A stretch of 61,685 nucleotides of DNA from Isosphaeraceae bacterium (GCA_025356435.1 JANXSY010000046.1:1-61685), one strand, 5' to 3'. Shown: positions 1-9,579, numbered from the stretch's first letter. Numbers and translations are program-made. Notes: generated from the sequence alone by a model not told the origin.

Positions 1-1688
1 AGGTGCATGAACGCACCGAAGTTTCGGCCGATGCCGATCGGGTCGACGATCGTGAAACGGACGGCTCCGGGGGGCAGGCTTGTGAAGAGCCTGAGCATCG
101 CGGATTGGAGCACTCCGCTCGCCGTCGCGCTGCCGACGGCGGGTGCTTCGATGACCAGATTGGCCCGATCGGAGACGGGGCGAAGCGCCGGGAAGGTGAA
201 GGTCGTGGGGACGCCTTCCATGAGGCGCGGATTCTTGGCGATCCCGCCTGGGAGTTGATCCAGACGAACGGCGATCTCTCCGAAACGCACGACCTGGGGG
301 ACTCGTCCGGCCGGGGGACGCTCGGTCCAGGCTAGGTCGTCCCACTTCGGGCCGATGGCATCAACCTCGCTGACGATCTCGGCGAGGGCCGTGTTGACAC
401 GTTCAATTCCCTCTCGCCACCGACTCGACATCTCATTCCAAGAGCTTTGGTAGAGCGTCTGGACCTTCTCCTTGAGGCCCCGATACTTCTCTTCGAGCTT
501 CTGAACGCCGGCTTCGGCCTTCGCCCCGAGTTCGACCTTGCGGTGGTCGTGGGCGTCGATCGCTTCGCGGAGGTCAACTTGCTGTTTGGTCTGGATCTCG
601 ACCATTCTCCGGGCATACGTCTCGTTGATCTCGCGGAGTCGTTCGTCTCGGACGTGCTCTCCGGTCGAGATCGACTTCGATTGCTTGGCCTTCGCCTGGA
701 GTAGGGCCTCTTCTCGCGTCGCCGATACGCGAGCGCGTTCGGCCCTGGTTCGGTCCTCGACCTTTCCGTAACAGTGGGCGGCGAGGGCCTGGGCGTCGAT
801 GACAGATTGGAAGAGGGGATAGATCGACTGGACGACCTGCGTCTTGGCGAGCCCATAGAGCCAGGACCGCAGCAAGAAGCCGATCACGATCGCCGCCACG
901 AGCGACAGGCCCGAGCCGAGTCCCGCGTCGAAGATCAAAAGCAGGGGGCCGACGACCAGGAGAAAGGCGACGACGAAGAGCCAGATCGGCCGACGCCCTT
1001 TCATCGCCTTGGGGATGAGGAGCGCTTCGAGAAACGCGAGCGGTTTTTCGGCCTTCGCGAGCCTGTCGAACAGGGTGTTGACCGGCTCATCGAACTGGTA
1101 GGTCTCGCGGGTGGGGACGCTCGTCGGCTCGGTCAGCCCGAATTTCCGGTAGGATTCGAAGAGGACGTCGAGTCGGGAACGGAAGGAATCGATGAGCTTG
1201 GAGGTGTCGTCGATCGGCCGCCGAGCCTTGGCGTGGTGCGCGGCGGCCTCGCGTTCTCCGGTTTCAGAGACTGCGATCGCGGCGGTCTTGTCCCGCTGGT
1301 GGTCAACGCTCGCCCTCTGACGCAGCGAGTCGAACTCGGTGGCGATCCGCCGGCTCGCCTTGGCGAACTCCGACTTCGCCTCGGCCTCGCCGGTGATCGC
1401 GGTGTCAACGATCAGCCGTCTCCGCTGCTCGTCGGCGGTCTTCGCCCCCTCGTCGAGTGCCTTGATCTTCTCGCTCAGAGACGATCCGGCGCGTTGATAT
1501 TCGCCTTCGCCCGCAGCCTCGCCCGCCTCGCGGGTCTCTTCAACCGACGTTTCGGACGACGCGCGTTCGGCTACGATTCGGAGGAGGTCGCGAAGGCCCT
1601 CGCGTTCGCGGCGGATGAGGTCCGGCTCGGCGGAGAGAGTGGGATTGTCGTCTCGCGGTCTGGGGAGCGTTTCCTCGACGATGCTCAC
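1..1688 (-). CDS. FtsK/SpoIIIE-like membrane ATPase, N-terminal 562 residues (cut by window edge)
   Basis: Partial gene running off the left edge. It starts at a GTG (1688) that overlaps the stop of the 79-residue gene as GTGA. Residues 1-230 are charged and helical. Two membrane segments follow (about 235-253 and 259-277), then a coiled coil (about 300-420), then the opening of a RecA-like ATPase domain whose last visible stretch is VRFTIVDPIGIGRNF. That stretch resembles the start of the FtsK-type domain in planctomycete FtsK/SpoIIIE-family proteins. The Walker A and B motifs would lie outside the window, so ATPase activity is inferred. Two N-terminal membrane segments before the ATPase module is also the layout of EccC/EssC, the motor of type VII secretion. 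The partner genes upstream (coiled coil plus WxD hairpin) fit a secretion or translocation machine better than chromosome segregation, but this is not proven. Confidence 0.75.
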   Translation of the reverse strand, partial: MSIVEETLPRPRDDNPTLSAEPDLIRREREGLRDLLRIVAERASSETSVEETREAGEAAGEGEYQRAGSSLSEKIKALDEGAKTADEQRRRLIVDTAITGEAEAKSEFAKASRRIATEFDSLRQRASVDHQRDKTAAIAVSETGEREAAAHHAKARRPIDDTSKLIDSFRSRLDVLFESYRKFGLTEPTSVPTRETYQFDEPVNTLFDRLAKAEKPLAFLEALLIPKAMKGRRPIWLFVVAFLLVVGPLLLIFDAGLGSGLSLVAAIVIGFLLRSWLYGLAKTQVVQSIYPLFQSVIDAQALAAHCYGKVEDRTRAERARVSATREEALLQAKAKQSKSISTGEHVRDERLREINETYARRMVEIQTKQQVDLREAIDAHDHRKVELGAKAEAGVQKLEEKYRGLKEKVQTLYQSSWNEMSSRWREGIERVNTALAEIVSEVDAIGPKWDDLAWTERPPAGRVPQVVRFGEIAVRLDQLPGGIAKNPRLMEGVPTTFTFPALRPVSDRANLVIEAPAVGSATASGVLQSAMLRLFTSLPPGAVRFTIVDPIGIGRNFGAFMH

Positions 1689-1924
1689 GGATTCTCACTC
1701 CGGTCGGAACACTCGCGGCGAATCCGGTCGAGGACCTCGCCGAGTCGTTGAATGCCATACAGGGCCGAGTCGACCGCCGGCTCGATGGGCTTGACATAAC
1801 GCTCCTCGAACCGGCGACGGACGGCGTCGTTCCAGTTCGGCTCGGTCGCCCACCATTGCTCGCGTAGGATCTGGATCGCATGTTTCAGGCGGTTGGTACC
1901 GGCGATCACGCTCGCGTTAGCCAT
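1685..1924 (-). CDS. 79-residue WxD (WXG100-like) helical hairpin protein
   Basis: Small, mostly helical protein. It lies 6 nt after the coiled-coil gene and overlaps the FtsK-like gene by 4 nt (GTGA), so the three are surely one operon. Two amphipathic helices flank a W-N-D turn (TEPNWNDAVRRRFEERY). The pattern W-x-[GDE], then an aromatic residue about seven positions on, then a second long helix is the shape of WXG100/ESAT-6 proteins, although the Gly of WXG is Asp here. There is no signal peptide. It could be a substrate or a structural partner of the adjacent ATPase. The WXG100 link rests on motif, size and neighbourhood only. Confidence 0.75.
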   Translation of the reverse strand: MANASVIAGTNRLKHAIQILREQWWATEPNWNDAVRRRFEERYVKPIEPAVDSALYGIQRLGEVLDRIRRECSDRSENP

Positions 1925-1930
1925 GCGTCG

Positions 1931-2548
1931 TCACCTTGATTCCCTCGTCTCGGTCTGAGGCACATCGGGGTCGGAAATCGTCTCGGGCGATTCGATGGCG
2001 GGTTCATTGCTGAGAAAGTCGGCGGCGATCGCATCCAGCGGCGGTCGCGAGATCGAACCCGTCGGGACGTAGACCTCGAGATAGGACTCCAAGGCTTCAA
2101 CCAGTCGTTCCAGAAGCGCCATTGCTCGGGGCACGTCGCCCGAGGCGATTGAGTTGATCCGTCGGGTGGTCGCGTGGTATTCGAGCGCGGCTTGCTGCAA
2201 GGCCGGTTCCCACTTCCTGACGAGCTTTTCCTTCGCTTCGGCCTCCTGGAGGCTGACCTCGGCGCGTCGGAGGTGCTCCTTTTGCTCGCTCATCGCGGGG
2301 GTGTGGTCACCCGTTTTGGCGAGCTTTCGCCGGAAGACCTCGGCCTGCGCTGAGGCGACCGCCTCGCGTCGTCGCTTGATTTGCTGTTGCCAGTATTCGC
2401 GGCGGTCGTGCTGGAGCCACTGGAGGGTCCGACGCACTTCGGAATCCACCGCGCCAAGGGCGGAGAGGGCATCGTCGGAGAAGAGGGCGAGCGCGACCCG
2501 GAAATCTTTGAGCGAATCGATCGACCGGACGTCGGCCTGGCTGTCCAT
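1931..2548 (-). CDS. Coiled-coil protein of the FtsK-like operon
   Basis: 205-residue protein of unknown function, first gene of the operon. The start chosen is the ATG giving MDSQADVRSIDSLKDF; the open frame continues upstream but crosses the divergent kinase gene. It is almost wholly helical and charged: residues 20-160 form long coiled coils containing two tryptophan-rich stretches (LQWLQHDRREYWQQQIKRR and RKWEPALQQAALEYH), then a Pro-rich acidic tail. I recognise the pattern as conserved in planctomycetes beside FtsK-like ATPases. By position it could be a larger LXG/WXG-like partner or a scaffold. No enzymatic motif is visible. Confidence 0.75.
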   Translation of the reverse strand: MDSQADVRSIDSLKDFRVALALFSDDALSALGAVDSEVRRTLQWLQHDRREYWQQQIKRRREAVASAQAEVFRRKLAKTGDHTPAMSEQKEHLRRAEVSLQEAEAKEKLVRKWEPALQQAALEYHATTRRINSIASGDVPRAMALLERLVEALESYLEVYVPTGSISRPPLDAIAADFLSNEPAIESPETISDPDVPQTETRESR

Positions 2549-2836
2549 GAATTCGCCCCTTCCTCGCTCCGACGTCATGCCCGGATTCGCCCGACCGAGA
2601 CTAGCAGTCGCCTCTGACGCTGTAAAGCGGATAGAGCACGCCTGCCCGTCATGCCGAAGAAAACGGCCACGATCGTTTTTGTGTCGAACAACGCACTGGC
2701 GGGCCGGATCGATCCGGCGGATAATTTCGGTGTCTTCTTTTCGAGACATCCCGGCCTTGCCGAATAGAGCAGCAAACATGGATCGATGTCGCGATCTGGG
2801 CTTCGGCCCGTCGGAGTGATTCGTGGTCATAACGCG

Positions 2837-5800
2837 ATGAGCAGAAACACGCTGGGAGAGTTCGCGGGCAGCGATCGGTTTGAGGTGCGCAGGCGCGTCG
2901 GCGCGGGCGGGATGGGGGTCGTCTACGAGGCCTTCGACCGCGAACGCGGCATGTCCGTCGCCCTCAAGACGATCCAGAACGTGGACCCGTCGACCCTCTA
3001 CCGGTTCAAGTGTGAGTTTCGAGCGCTCGCCGACTTGACCCATCCGAACCTGGTGCGGCTCTACGAACTCTTCTCCGAGGGAGACGAGTGGTTCTTCACG
3101 ATGGAGCTGATCGAGGGGGAAGACTGGCTGCGGTACGTATGCCCTGAAGGGGACGTGCCCGTCAATGAGCCGACGGCCGGATCTTCGACCCAATCGTTGG
3201 CGGAAGACCTGGGTGAAACCGGGCGCTACCAACTCGGGTTCGAGGAGGACTCGAAACTCCAGACTTCGGCGGAGGTTATCTCGCCGACCGGCCTCCGCGA
3301 GATGCTCCGGCTCGACCTGGTCGTCGGTTCGATCGCCGGTGTCGCTGAGGAGACTGTGACGGGTCCACGGGGCGAAGAGACGGTGTCGATCCGGGCGTCG
3401 CCCTCTGTCGACCGGGCGGGAGCCGCCCCGCTCCACGAAGCGCGGCTGAGGCGGACGCTGAGCCAGCTTGCCGAGGCGATTGGGGCGCTCCATCTCCAAG
3501 GGAAGCTCCACCGAGACATCAAACCGTCGAACGTCATGGTGACGCAACGAGGCCGGGTCGTCCTGCTCGACTTCGGCCTCTCGACCGAGATGGAGCGGCA
3601 GGAAGATCGGCTAACGACTGACGGCTGCATCGTCGGCACTGTGACTTACATGGCCCCCGAACAGGCGGCGGGGCGTCCCCTCAGCCCCGCGAGCGACTGG
3701 TACAGCGTCGGCGTGATGCTCTATCGTGCCCTGACGGGTCGGCTGCCGTTCACGGGGAAGTCGCTCGAAGTCCTCATGAACAAGCAGAAGGAAGACCCGC
3801 CGCCGCCCGCATCGATCGCCAACGACGTTCCTGCCGATCTCAATGACCTCTGCGTCGAACTCTTGCTCCGCAGCCCCGACGACCGCCCGACCGGGGCTGA
3901 AGTCTTGAAGAGGTTGGGATGCGAAGCCGAAAACGAGGTCTTGGCTCCCGACGGCCGCCCGTCGTCGCGTGCGTTTGTGGGTCGCGAGTCTCAGCTCCGC
4001 GCCCTCGGGGACGCCTTCGCCCTCGCCCGCCAGGGGCAGACCGTCAAGGCGTTCGTCCACGGCCGATCGGGGGCCGGCAAGAGCGTTTTGACCCTGAGGT
4101 TCCTCGAAGGACTTCTGGAACGAGGAGACGCGGTCGTGCTGGCGGGCCGATGTTACGAACAGGAGTCGGTGGCCTATAAGGCGCTCGATACCCTGATCGA
4201 CTCGCTCAGCCGCCACCTCCGCCGCTTGACACGGGGCGAGACCGAGGCGCTGCTGCCCCGCGACGTGCACGCCCTGGCCCGCGTCTTCCCTGTTCTGAGA
4301 CGCATCGACGCCGTCGCGGAGGCACCTCTTCGAGGCTTCGAGATCCCCGACCAGCAGGAACTGCGTCGTCGGGCCTTCGCCGCCCTGCGGGAGCTGCTCG
4401 CGAGGATTGGAGACCGGCGTCCGCTCGTCCTCTATATTGATGATCTCCAATGGGGAGACCTCGACAGCGCCGCGCTCTTGGCCGACCTGCTCCGGCCGCC
4501 TGACCCGCCCGTCCTGCTGCTTATCTGCTCCTATCGGAGCGAATACGCCGGGATCAGCCCGTGCTTGATCCGCCTGCTCGAGCCCGCCGACAAGTCGGGG
4601 TTCGACCCGAATCGCCGCGACATCAGCGTCGATGCGCTTACGGCGGAGGAATCGCGCTCACTTGTCCTCTCGCTGATTGACGCGAATGACGATGCTGCGG
4701 GGTTTATCGCCGACTTGATCGTTCGAGAGTCGGGCGGCATTCCCTTCTTCATCGTCGAGCTCGTGCGCTACCTCCAAGAGGTTGGCTCGCTGAGCAATGA
4801 GGGGCTGGGATCACTGACGAGTATCTCTCTCGATGATGTCCTCTGGAGCCGGATTTTGCATCTTCCCCATGACCCGAGGGTCTTGCTTGAGGCCCTCGCG
4901 GTTGTCGGCCGTCCGATCCGACAGGCGCTGGCGTGCCGATCAGTCGATCTCGGGCCGGAGGGTTACGAGGCGCTGGCCGTGCTCCGCGCAGGCCACATGA
5001 TCCGGGGCACGGGAGCTGGTTCGCTCGATGACGTCGAGACCTATCACGACCGGATTCGCGAGACCGTGATCCGCCACCTTGAGCCGCAGACCCTCAAGGC
5101 CCGACACCTTGGCCTCGGCCGCGAACTGGAAGCGGCGGGCGGGGCCGATCCCGAGACCCTCGCCGTCCATTTCGAAGGTGGAGGCGAGACCGCGAAGGCC
5201 GGCCATTACTACGCCCTGGCGGCGGCTCAGGCGGCCGAGTCATTGGCGTTCGAACGCGCAGCGAAACTTTACCAGTTTGCTCTCAATCTGACGCCGGGGA
5301 GCGTCGAAGACTCGCGAGCCCTGCGGATCAAGCTTGCCGCCGCCTTCGCCAACGCGGGGCGTGGCCTTGATGCCGCGAGCATGTACCGCGAGGCGGCCGT
5401 GGGGGCTTCGGAAGCGGAAGTCCGCAGACTCTACCAACTCGCCGGCTATCAATACCTCGCGACCGGACATATCGACGAGGGGCTGGCCATCCTTCGCGAC
5501 GTGCTCGTCTCGATGGGGCTGAGCCTGCCGACCACGCCCAAACAGGCGCTCGTGGCGTTGATCAAAAATCGGTTCGTGCTCAAGCTGCGCGGGCTCGGAT
5601 ATCGCGAGCGGAAGTCGGCCGACATTCCGCCACAAACGTTGGCGCGTGTCGATATCGCGCGGTCAATCGCAGTCGGGCTGACGGTGGTCGACTGGATTCG
5701 AGGATCGAGCTTCACGTCGCGGAGCCTGCTCCTCGCGCTCCGCGCGGGCGAACCATTGCGCGTCTGCCTGTCGCTTGCGTGGGAGGCCGTGCCCTCGGCT

Positions 5801-6790
5801 TGCGAGGGTCGTCCCTCGCGGAAGCGGACCGAGCGACTGATTACCATGGCCGATACACTGGCCCGACGCCTTGCCGACCCCCATGCCATTGGGATGACCA
5901 CGATGGCGAGGGGGGCTTCCGAGTTCCTTCTGGGCCGGTTCAACTCGTGCGTCGAGGTCAGCGACCGCGCGGTCGAGATCCTGAGAGACCAATGCACAGG
6001 GGTGATCTGGGAGATGGACACCGCCCAGTTGTTCGCTCTCTGGGCCATGACCTACTCCGGTCATCTCGGCGAGCTTCAGCAGCGATGCACGCGGACCGCC
6101 AAGGAGGCACGCGACCGGGGCGACCGTTATCTCGAATCGACCGTCACCGTCTTCCCGGCCGTGCTGGCGCGTCTGGCCGCCGACGAGTCGGGCCTGGCTC
6201 GATCGGAGATGGAGGAGGCGATCGGTCGATGGTCGCAGTCCGGCTTCCATGTCCAACACCTGACCTGTTTTTACGGGGCGATGGACCTCGAACTCTACGA
6301 CGGCAACGCCGAGGCCGCGTGGAAACGGGCCGTGGAGACCTGGCCGCGGTTTGAGGCCTCGGAGTTGCCGAGGATTCAGCTCGTAAAGATCTACTTCATG
6401 CAGCAGAGCGGTCGTGCGGCGCTCGCGCTGGCGGCCCGGTCGTCCAACCCTGAGCCGTTGCTGAAGGCGGCCGAGGGATACGTACGCCGGTTGCGGAAAG
6501 AAAAGCTCGACTGGTCCGTTGCCCTCTCGGTCGTCCTCCAGGCTGGCATCGCCCGGTTTCACGGCGATAAGGCGGACGCAGTGAGACGACTTACCGACGC
6601 CGCGAACCGATGCGATGCCGTGGCCCTTGACCTGTTCGCGGCCTCGGCGCGTCGCCAACTCGGCGGGATGCTCGGCGGCGACGAGGGGCAATCTCTGATC
6701 GAGCGTGCCGACGCCTGGATGACGGGGCAGTCGATCCGTCGTCCCGATAAGATGGCCGACGCCATGCTGCCCGGATTCTCGGAGCGTTAG
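2837..6790 (+). CDS. Ser/Thr protein kinase fused to AAA ATPase and TPR-like regulator (PknK-like)
   Basis: 1317 residues from the ATG giving MSRNTLGEF; an upstream in-frame ATG at 2786 is less likely. The kinase domain spans about 16-360: Gly loop GAGGMGVVYEA (22-32), VALK Lys (44), HRDIKPSNV (225-233), DFGLS (245-249), APEQ (273-276). About 100 extra residues (roughly 100-200), low in complexity and acidic, sit between the hinge and the HRD loop. An AAA_16-type NTPase follows, with P-loop GRSGAGKS (409-416) and Walker B VLYIDDLQW (531-539), then about 700 helical TPR-like residues. No DNA-binding LuxR domain is visible at the C-terminus. The family couples phosphorylation to nucleotide-controlled sensing. 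It is divergent from the FtsK-like operon and could regulate it, but that is only inference. Confidence 0.93.
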   Translation: MSRNTLGEFAGSDRFEVRRRVGAGGMGVVYEAFDRERGMSVALKTIQNVDPSTLYRFKCEFRALADLTHPNLVRLYELFSEGDEWFFTMELIEGEDWLRYVCPEGDVPVNEPTAGSSTQSLAEDLGETGRYQLGFEEDSKLQTSAEVISPTGLREMLRLDLVVGSIAGVAEETVTGPRGEETVSIRASPSVDRAGAAPLHEARLRRTLSQLAEAIGALHLQGKLHRDIKPSNVMVTQRGRVVLLDFGLSTEMERQEDRLTTDGCIVGTVTYMAPEQAAGRPLSPASDWYSVGVMLYRALTGRLPFTGKSLEVLMNKQKEDPPPPASIANDVPADLNDLCVELLLRSPDDRPTGAEVLKRLGCEAENEVLAPDGRPSSRAFVGRESQLRALGDAFALARQGQTVKAFVHGRSGAGKSVLTLRFLEGLLERGDAVVLAGRCYEQESVAYKALDTLIDSLSRHLRRLTRGETEALLPRDVHALARVFPVLRRIDAVAEAPLRGFEIPDQQELRRRAFAALRELLARIGDRRPLVLYIDDLQWGDLDSAALLADLLRPPDPPVLLLICSYRSEYAGISPCLIRLLEPADKSGFDPNRRDISVDALTAEESRSLVLSLIDANDDAAGFIADLIVRESGGIPFFIVELVRYLQEVGSLSNEGLGSLTSISLDDVLWSRILHLPHDPRVLLEALAVVGRPIRQALACRSVDLGPEGYEALAVLRAGHMIRGTGAGSLDDVETYHDRIRETVIRHLEPQTLKARHLGLGRELEAAGGADPETLAVHFEGGGETAKAGHYYALAAAQAAESLAFERAAKLYQFALNLTPGSVEDSRALRIKLAAAFANAGRGLDAASMYREAAVGASEAEVRRLYQLAGYQYLATGHIDEGLAILRDVLVSMGLSLPTTPKQALVALIKNRFVLKLRGLGYRERKSADIPPQTLARVDIARSIAVGLTVVDWIRGSSFTSRSLLLALRAGEPLRVCLSLAWEAVPSACEGRPSRKRTERLITMADTLARRLADPHAIGMTTMARGASEFLLGRFNSCVEVSDRAVEILRDQCTGVIWEMDTAQLFALWAMTYSGHLGELQQRCTRTAKEARDRGDRYLESTVTVFPAVLARLAADESGLARSEMEEAIGRWSQSGFHVQHLTCFYGAMDLELYDGNAEAAWKRAVETWPRFEASELPRIQLVKIYFMQQSGRAALALAARSSNPEPLLKAAEGYVRRLRKEKLDWSVALSVVLQAGIARFHGDKADAVRRLTDAANRCDAVALDLFAASARRQLGGMLGGDEGQSLIERADAWMTGQSIRRPDKMADAMLPGFSER

Positions 6791-6819
6791 AGTGGAACGT
6801 CGTTTTCCTTGAGGTCACA

Positions 6820-8124
6820 ATGACAAACCAGATGCCGAGCCGTCGCGACGCGATGAAGTTGTTTGGGGCCGTCGGGCTCTTCCCGACCTTCGCCACCCGG
6901 GTCTCGGCCGTCCCGCCGAGCGAGACGCTCCGACACGCCAGCTTCGGGGCCTCGGGCATGGCCCTGGCCGATATCCGCTCGCTGACAGCGAGCCCGAACG
7001 TCAAGCTCGTCGCCGTGGCCGACGTCGACCTCAATCGGGTCGGCGAGGTCAAGAGACTGTTCCCGGACGTCAAGGTCTACCAGGACTGGCGTGAGCTTCT
7101 CGACAAGGAGAAGGGGCTCGACTCGGTCAACGTCTCGACGCCCGACCACATGCACGCCCCGATCGCGATGGCCGCGCTGCAGCGCGGGCTGAACGTCTAC
7201 GCGCAGAAGCCGCTCACTCAGACGATCTTTGCGGCCCGCGAGTTGACCAGGCTCGCCGCCGTGAAGGGGCTCGTCACCCAGATGGGCATCCAGATTCACT
7301 CGCATCCCGTCCACAAGACGGTCGTCGCGACGATCCACGACGGGGCGATCGGTAAGGTGCAGGACGTCCACAGTTGGAGCGGCAAGAGCTGGGGCGACCG
7401 CGCTGCCAGGCCGACCCGCACCGACGTCGTTCCAAAGGGTTTCGACTGGGACAAATGGCTCGGGGTGGCCGAGACGCGGCCATTCATTGCGGGCTATTAT
7501 CATCCCGGTGAGTGGCGGAAGCGGCTCGACTTCGGCACCGGCACCTTCGGCGATATGGGCTGCCACATCCTCGACCCCGTCTTCTCTGCGCTCGCGCTGA
7601 CCACCCCCCTCTCGGTGCGGTCAGAGGGTGGCTCGCCGAACGCGGACAGTTGGGGGCTCGACTCGAAGGTCCGCTACGTCTTCGCCCCGACCGCGCACAC
7701 CACAGAGACGCCGACGCTGAGTTGGTATGACGGCGAGATGCGACCGCCCGCCGAGGTGAAGGCCCTGATCGGAGGGCACCCGCTCAGCGATCAGGGATCA
7801 ATCTATGTCGGCACGAAGGGCGTCCTGTACTCGCCGTACATCGGCACCCCGATTCTGCTCCCCGTCGACCAGTTCAAGGATTACAAACTCCCCAATCCGG
7901 GCGGTGACGACCACTACCTCCAATTCGTCGAGGCGTGCCGGGGGAACGGCAAGACCTCGACGCCGTTCTCTTACTCCGGACCGCTGACCGAGTCGGTCTT
8001 GCTCGGTTGCCTGGCGACCCGGTTCCCGGCGACGACCCTCGAATGGGACGTGGCCGCCATGAAGGTGACGAACCTCGACGCGGCAAATCGGTTCGTCCGA
8101 CATACGTATCGCGAAGGCTGGTAA
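6820..8124 (+). CDS. Gfo/Idh/MocA-family oxidoreductase with Tat signal
   Basis: 434 residues. The N-terminus SRRDAMKLFGAVGLF with a following Ala-rich stretch is a twin-arginine signal, so the protein is probably exported with its nicotinamide cofactor bound. The Rossmann fold begins around residue 40, and VAVADVD is the strand that binds the adenosine ribose. The family's EKP motif reads Q-K-P (AQKPLTQT), a variant often seen in planctomycete members. The C-terminal half is the alpha/beta substrate domain. Members oxidise or reduce sugars and inositols; the substrate here cannot be told. An AGG lies 6 nt before the ATG. It stands alone between the kinase and a convergent DUF1501 gene. Confidence 0.92.
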   Translation: MTNQMPSRRDAMKLFGAVGLFPTFATRVSAVPPSETLRHASFGASGMALADIRSLTASPNVKLVAVADVDLNRVGEVKRLFPDVKVYQDWRELLDKEKGLDSVNVSTPDHMHAPIAMAALQRGLNVYAQKPLTQTIFAARELTRLAAVKGLVTQMGIQIHSHPVHKTVVATIHDGAIGKVQDVHSWSGKSWGDRAARPTRTDVVPKGFDWDKWLGVAETRPFIAGYYHPGEWRKRLDFGTGTFGDMGCHILDPVFSALALTTPLSVRSEGGSPNADSWGLDSKVRYVFAPTAHTTETPTLSWYDGEMRPPAEVKALIGGHPLSDQGSIYVGTKGVLYSPYIGTPILLPVDQFKDYKLPNPGGDDHYLQFVEACRGNGKTSTPFSYSGPLTESVLLGCLATRFPATTLEWDVAAMKVTNLDAANRFVRHTYREGW

Positions 8125-8134
8125 TCCGGGTCGA

Positions 8135-9556
8135 TCAGGCCAATATCTCTCTGATCGGGTCGCCGTGGACGTTGGTAAGGCGACGGCGGATACCGTCGTG
8201 ATAATAGTCCAACCGCTCGTGGTCGATGCCGAGGAGGCGGAGGACGGTCGCGTGGAAGTCGTGCCAGCGGGCCGGCTTCTCGACCGCCTTCCAGCCGATC
8301 TCGTCGGTCGCGCCGTAGGCCATGCCGTGTTTCAGGCCCGCGCCCGCCATCCAGACGGAGAAGCCATATTGATTGTGGTCGCGGCCGATGCCGACGACGT
8401 TTGCGGCTGATTGGGTGAACGGGGTCCGGCCGAACTCGGTGGTGAAGAGGACGAGCGTGTCGTCGAGCAGGCCGCGACGGCGGAGGTCTCTGAGCAGGCC
8501 CGCCACGGGCTTGTCGATCCGGAGCGCCTCCTGGCTGTGGTTCTTCTTCATGTCTTCGTGGCCGTCCCAGTTCCGCCGGGGGCTGCCGAAGGTGCCTCCC
8601 GAGAAGAGCTGGACGAACCGGACGCCCCGTTCGAGCAGCCTTCGGGCGATGAGGCAACTGCGACCAAAGTCAGCCGTCTCGGGGCGATCGAGCCCGTAGA
8701 GGCCCTGCGTCTCGGCCGTCTCGCCCTGCAAACCGGTCACTTGCGGCACAGCGAGTTGCATCCGCGCTGCCAGTTCATAGCCCCGGATGCGGGCCGAGAG
8801 GGCATCGTCGTTGCCGTGTGCAGCGAGGTGGCGACGGTTCATCTCGATCGCCAGGTCACGCGCCGCGCGGTCGGCGGCGGGGGATAGCTTTCGCGAAGGG
8901 AAGAGGTCGTCGATTGGCTCACCCTTGGGACGGATCACAACCCCTTGATGCCGAGCAGGGAGGAAGCCGTTCGACCAATTGACCGACCCGCCGGGGGGTA
9001 GCTCGCGAGCGTCGGGAATCACGACGAACGCGGGTAGGTCATCGGCCTCAGTGCCCAGGCCATAGCTCAGCCAGGCACCCAGGGTCGGGAAGCCGTTGAG
9101 GCGGAATCCGCCGTTCTCCTGGAAGGTCGCGGGGGTGTGGTTCGAGGTGTCGGCGACCATCGAGTTGATGACCGTCAACTCGTCAGCCATCTCGCCAATG
9201 TGCGGGAAGAGATCGGAAATCCAGAGGCCGCTCTGCCCGCGCCGGCGGAATTCCCAGTCGGGTTTGCGGAGCAGGCCCACCTGACCGAAGAAGACGTCGG
9301 GACGGTCGGTCGACTGAAGCGGCTTGCCGTGCGCTTTGATCAGGCCCGGCTTGTAGTCGAACGTGTCGAGGTGGCTCATCGCCCCGACGAGGCAGATATG
9401 AATGGCACGCTTGGCCTTGGGGGCGAAGTGGGGGCAGGGAGGGCTCGCCTCACCCACGACCCCAGCGCGGGCCTTGCCTTCGCGGAGCAGCAGGCTGGCG
9501 AAAGCCGTGGCACCGAGGCCGTCCTTGGCCCAGGAGAAGAACTCGCGACGGTCCAT
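8135..9556 (-). CDS. DUF1501 protein (Tat-exported, alkaline-phosphatase/sulfatase fold)
   Basis: 473 residues from the ATG giving MDRREFFSWAKDG; the open frame extends nine codons further upstream. The N-terminus is a Tat signal (DRREFFSWAKDGLGATAFAS). The metal-site motifs typical of DUF1501 are present: VGAMSHLDTFDYKPG near the start and LFTTEFGRTPFTQ near residue 360, ending in the usual RLTNVHGDPIREILA-type tail. The function of DUF1501 is not established. In planctomycetes it is nearly always co-transcribed with a DUF1549/DUF1553 protein, and that gene lies 23 nt upstream here. The pair is thought to act on exogenous polymers in the periplasm, but its substrate is unknown. Confidence 0.95.
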   Translation of the reverse strand: MDRREFFSWAKDGLGATAFASLLLREGKARAGVVGEASPPCPHFAPKAKRAIHICLVGAMSHLDTFDYKPGLIKAHGKPLQSTDRPDVFFGQVGLLRKPDWEFRRRGQSGLWISDLFPHIGEMADELTVINSMVADTSNHTPATFQENGGFRLNGFPTLGAWLSYGLGTEADDLPAFVVIPDARELPPGGSVNWSNGFLPARHQGVVIRPKGEPIDDLFPSRKLSPAADRAARDLAIEMNRRHLAAHGNDDALSARIRGYELAARMQLAVPQVTGLQGETAETQGLYGLDRPETADFGRSCLIARRLLERGVRFVQLFSGGTFGSPRRNWDGHEDMKKNHSQEALRIDKPVAGLLRDLRRRGLLDDTLVLFTTEFGRTPFTQSAANVVGIGRDHNQYGFSVWMAGAGLKHGMAYGATDEIGWKAVEKPARWHDFHATVLRLLGIDHERLDYYHDGIRRRLTNVHGDPIREILA

Positions 9557-9579
9557 TGGGGGGGCCTCCCGGCACGGGA

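Noticed and set aside
774..1751. Long open frame on the plus strand (325 codons) rich in Arg/Glu
   Set aside because: It is the antisense shadow of the FtsK-like gene, which has recognisable TM and coiled-coil segments and operon overlap. GC-rich codons keep the opposite strand open.
2549..3547. Upstream extension of the coiled-coil protein to 538 residues
   Set aside because: The extension runs antisense through the kinase gene and lacks the conserved start; the ATG at 2548 fits the family.
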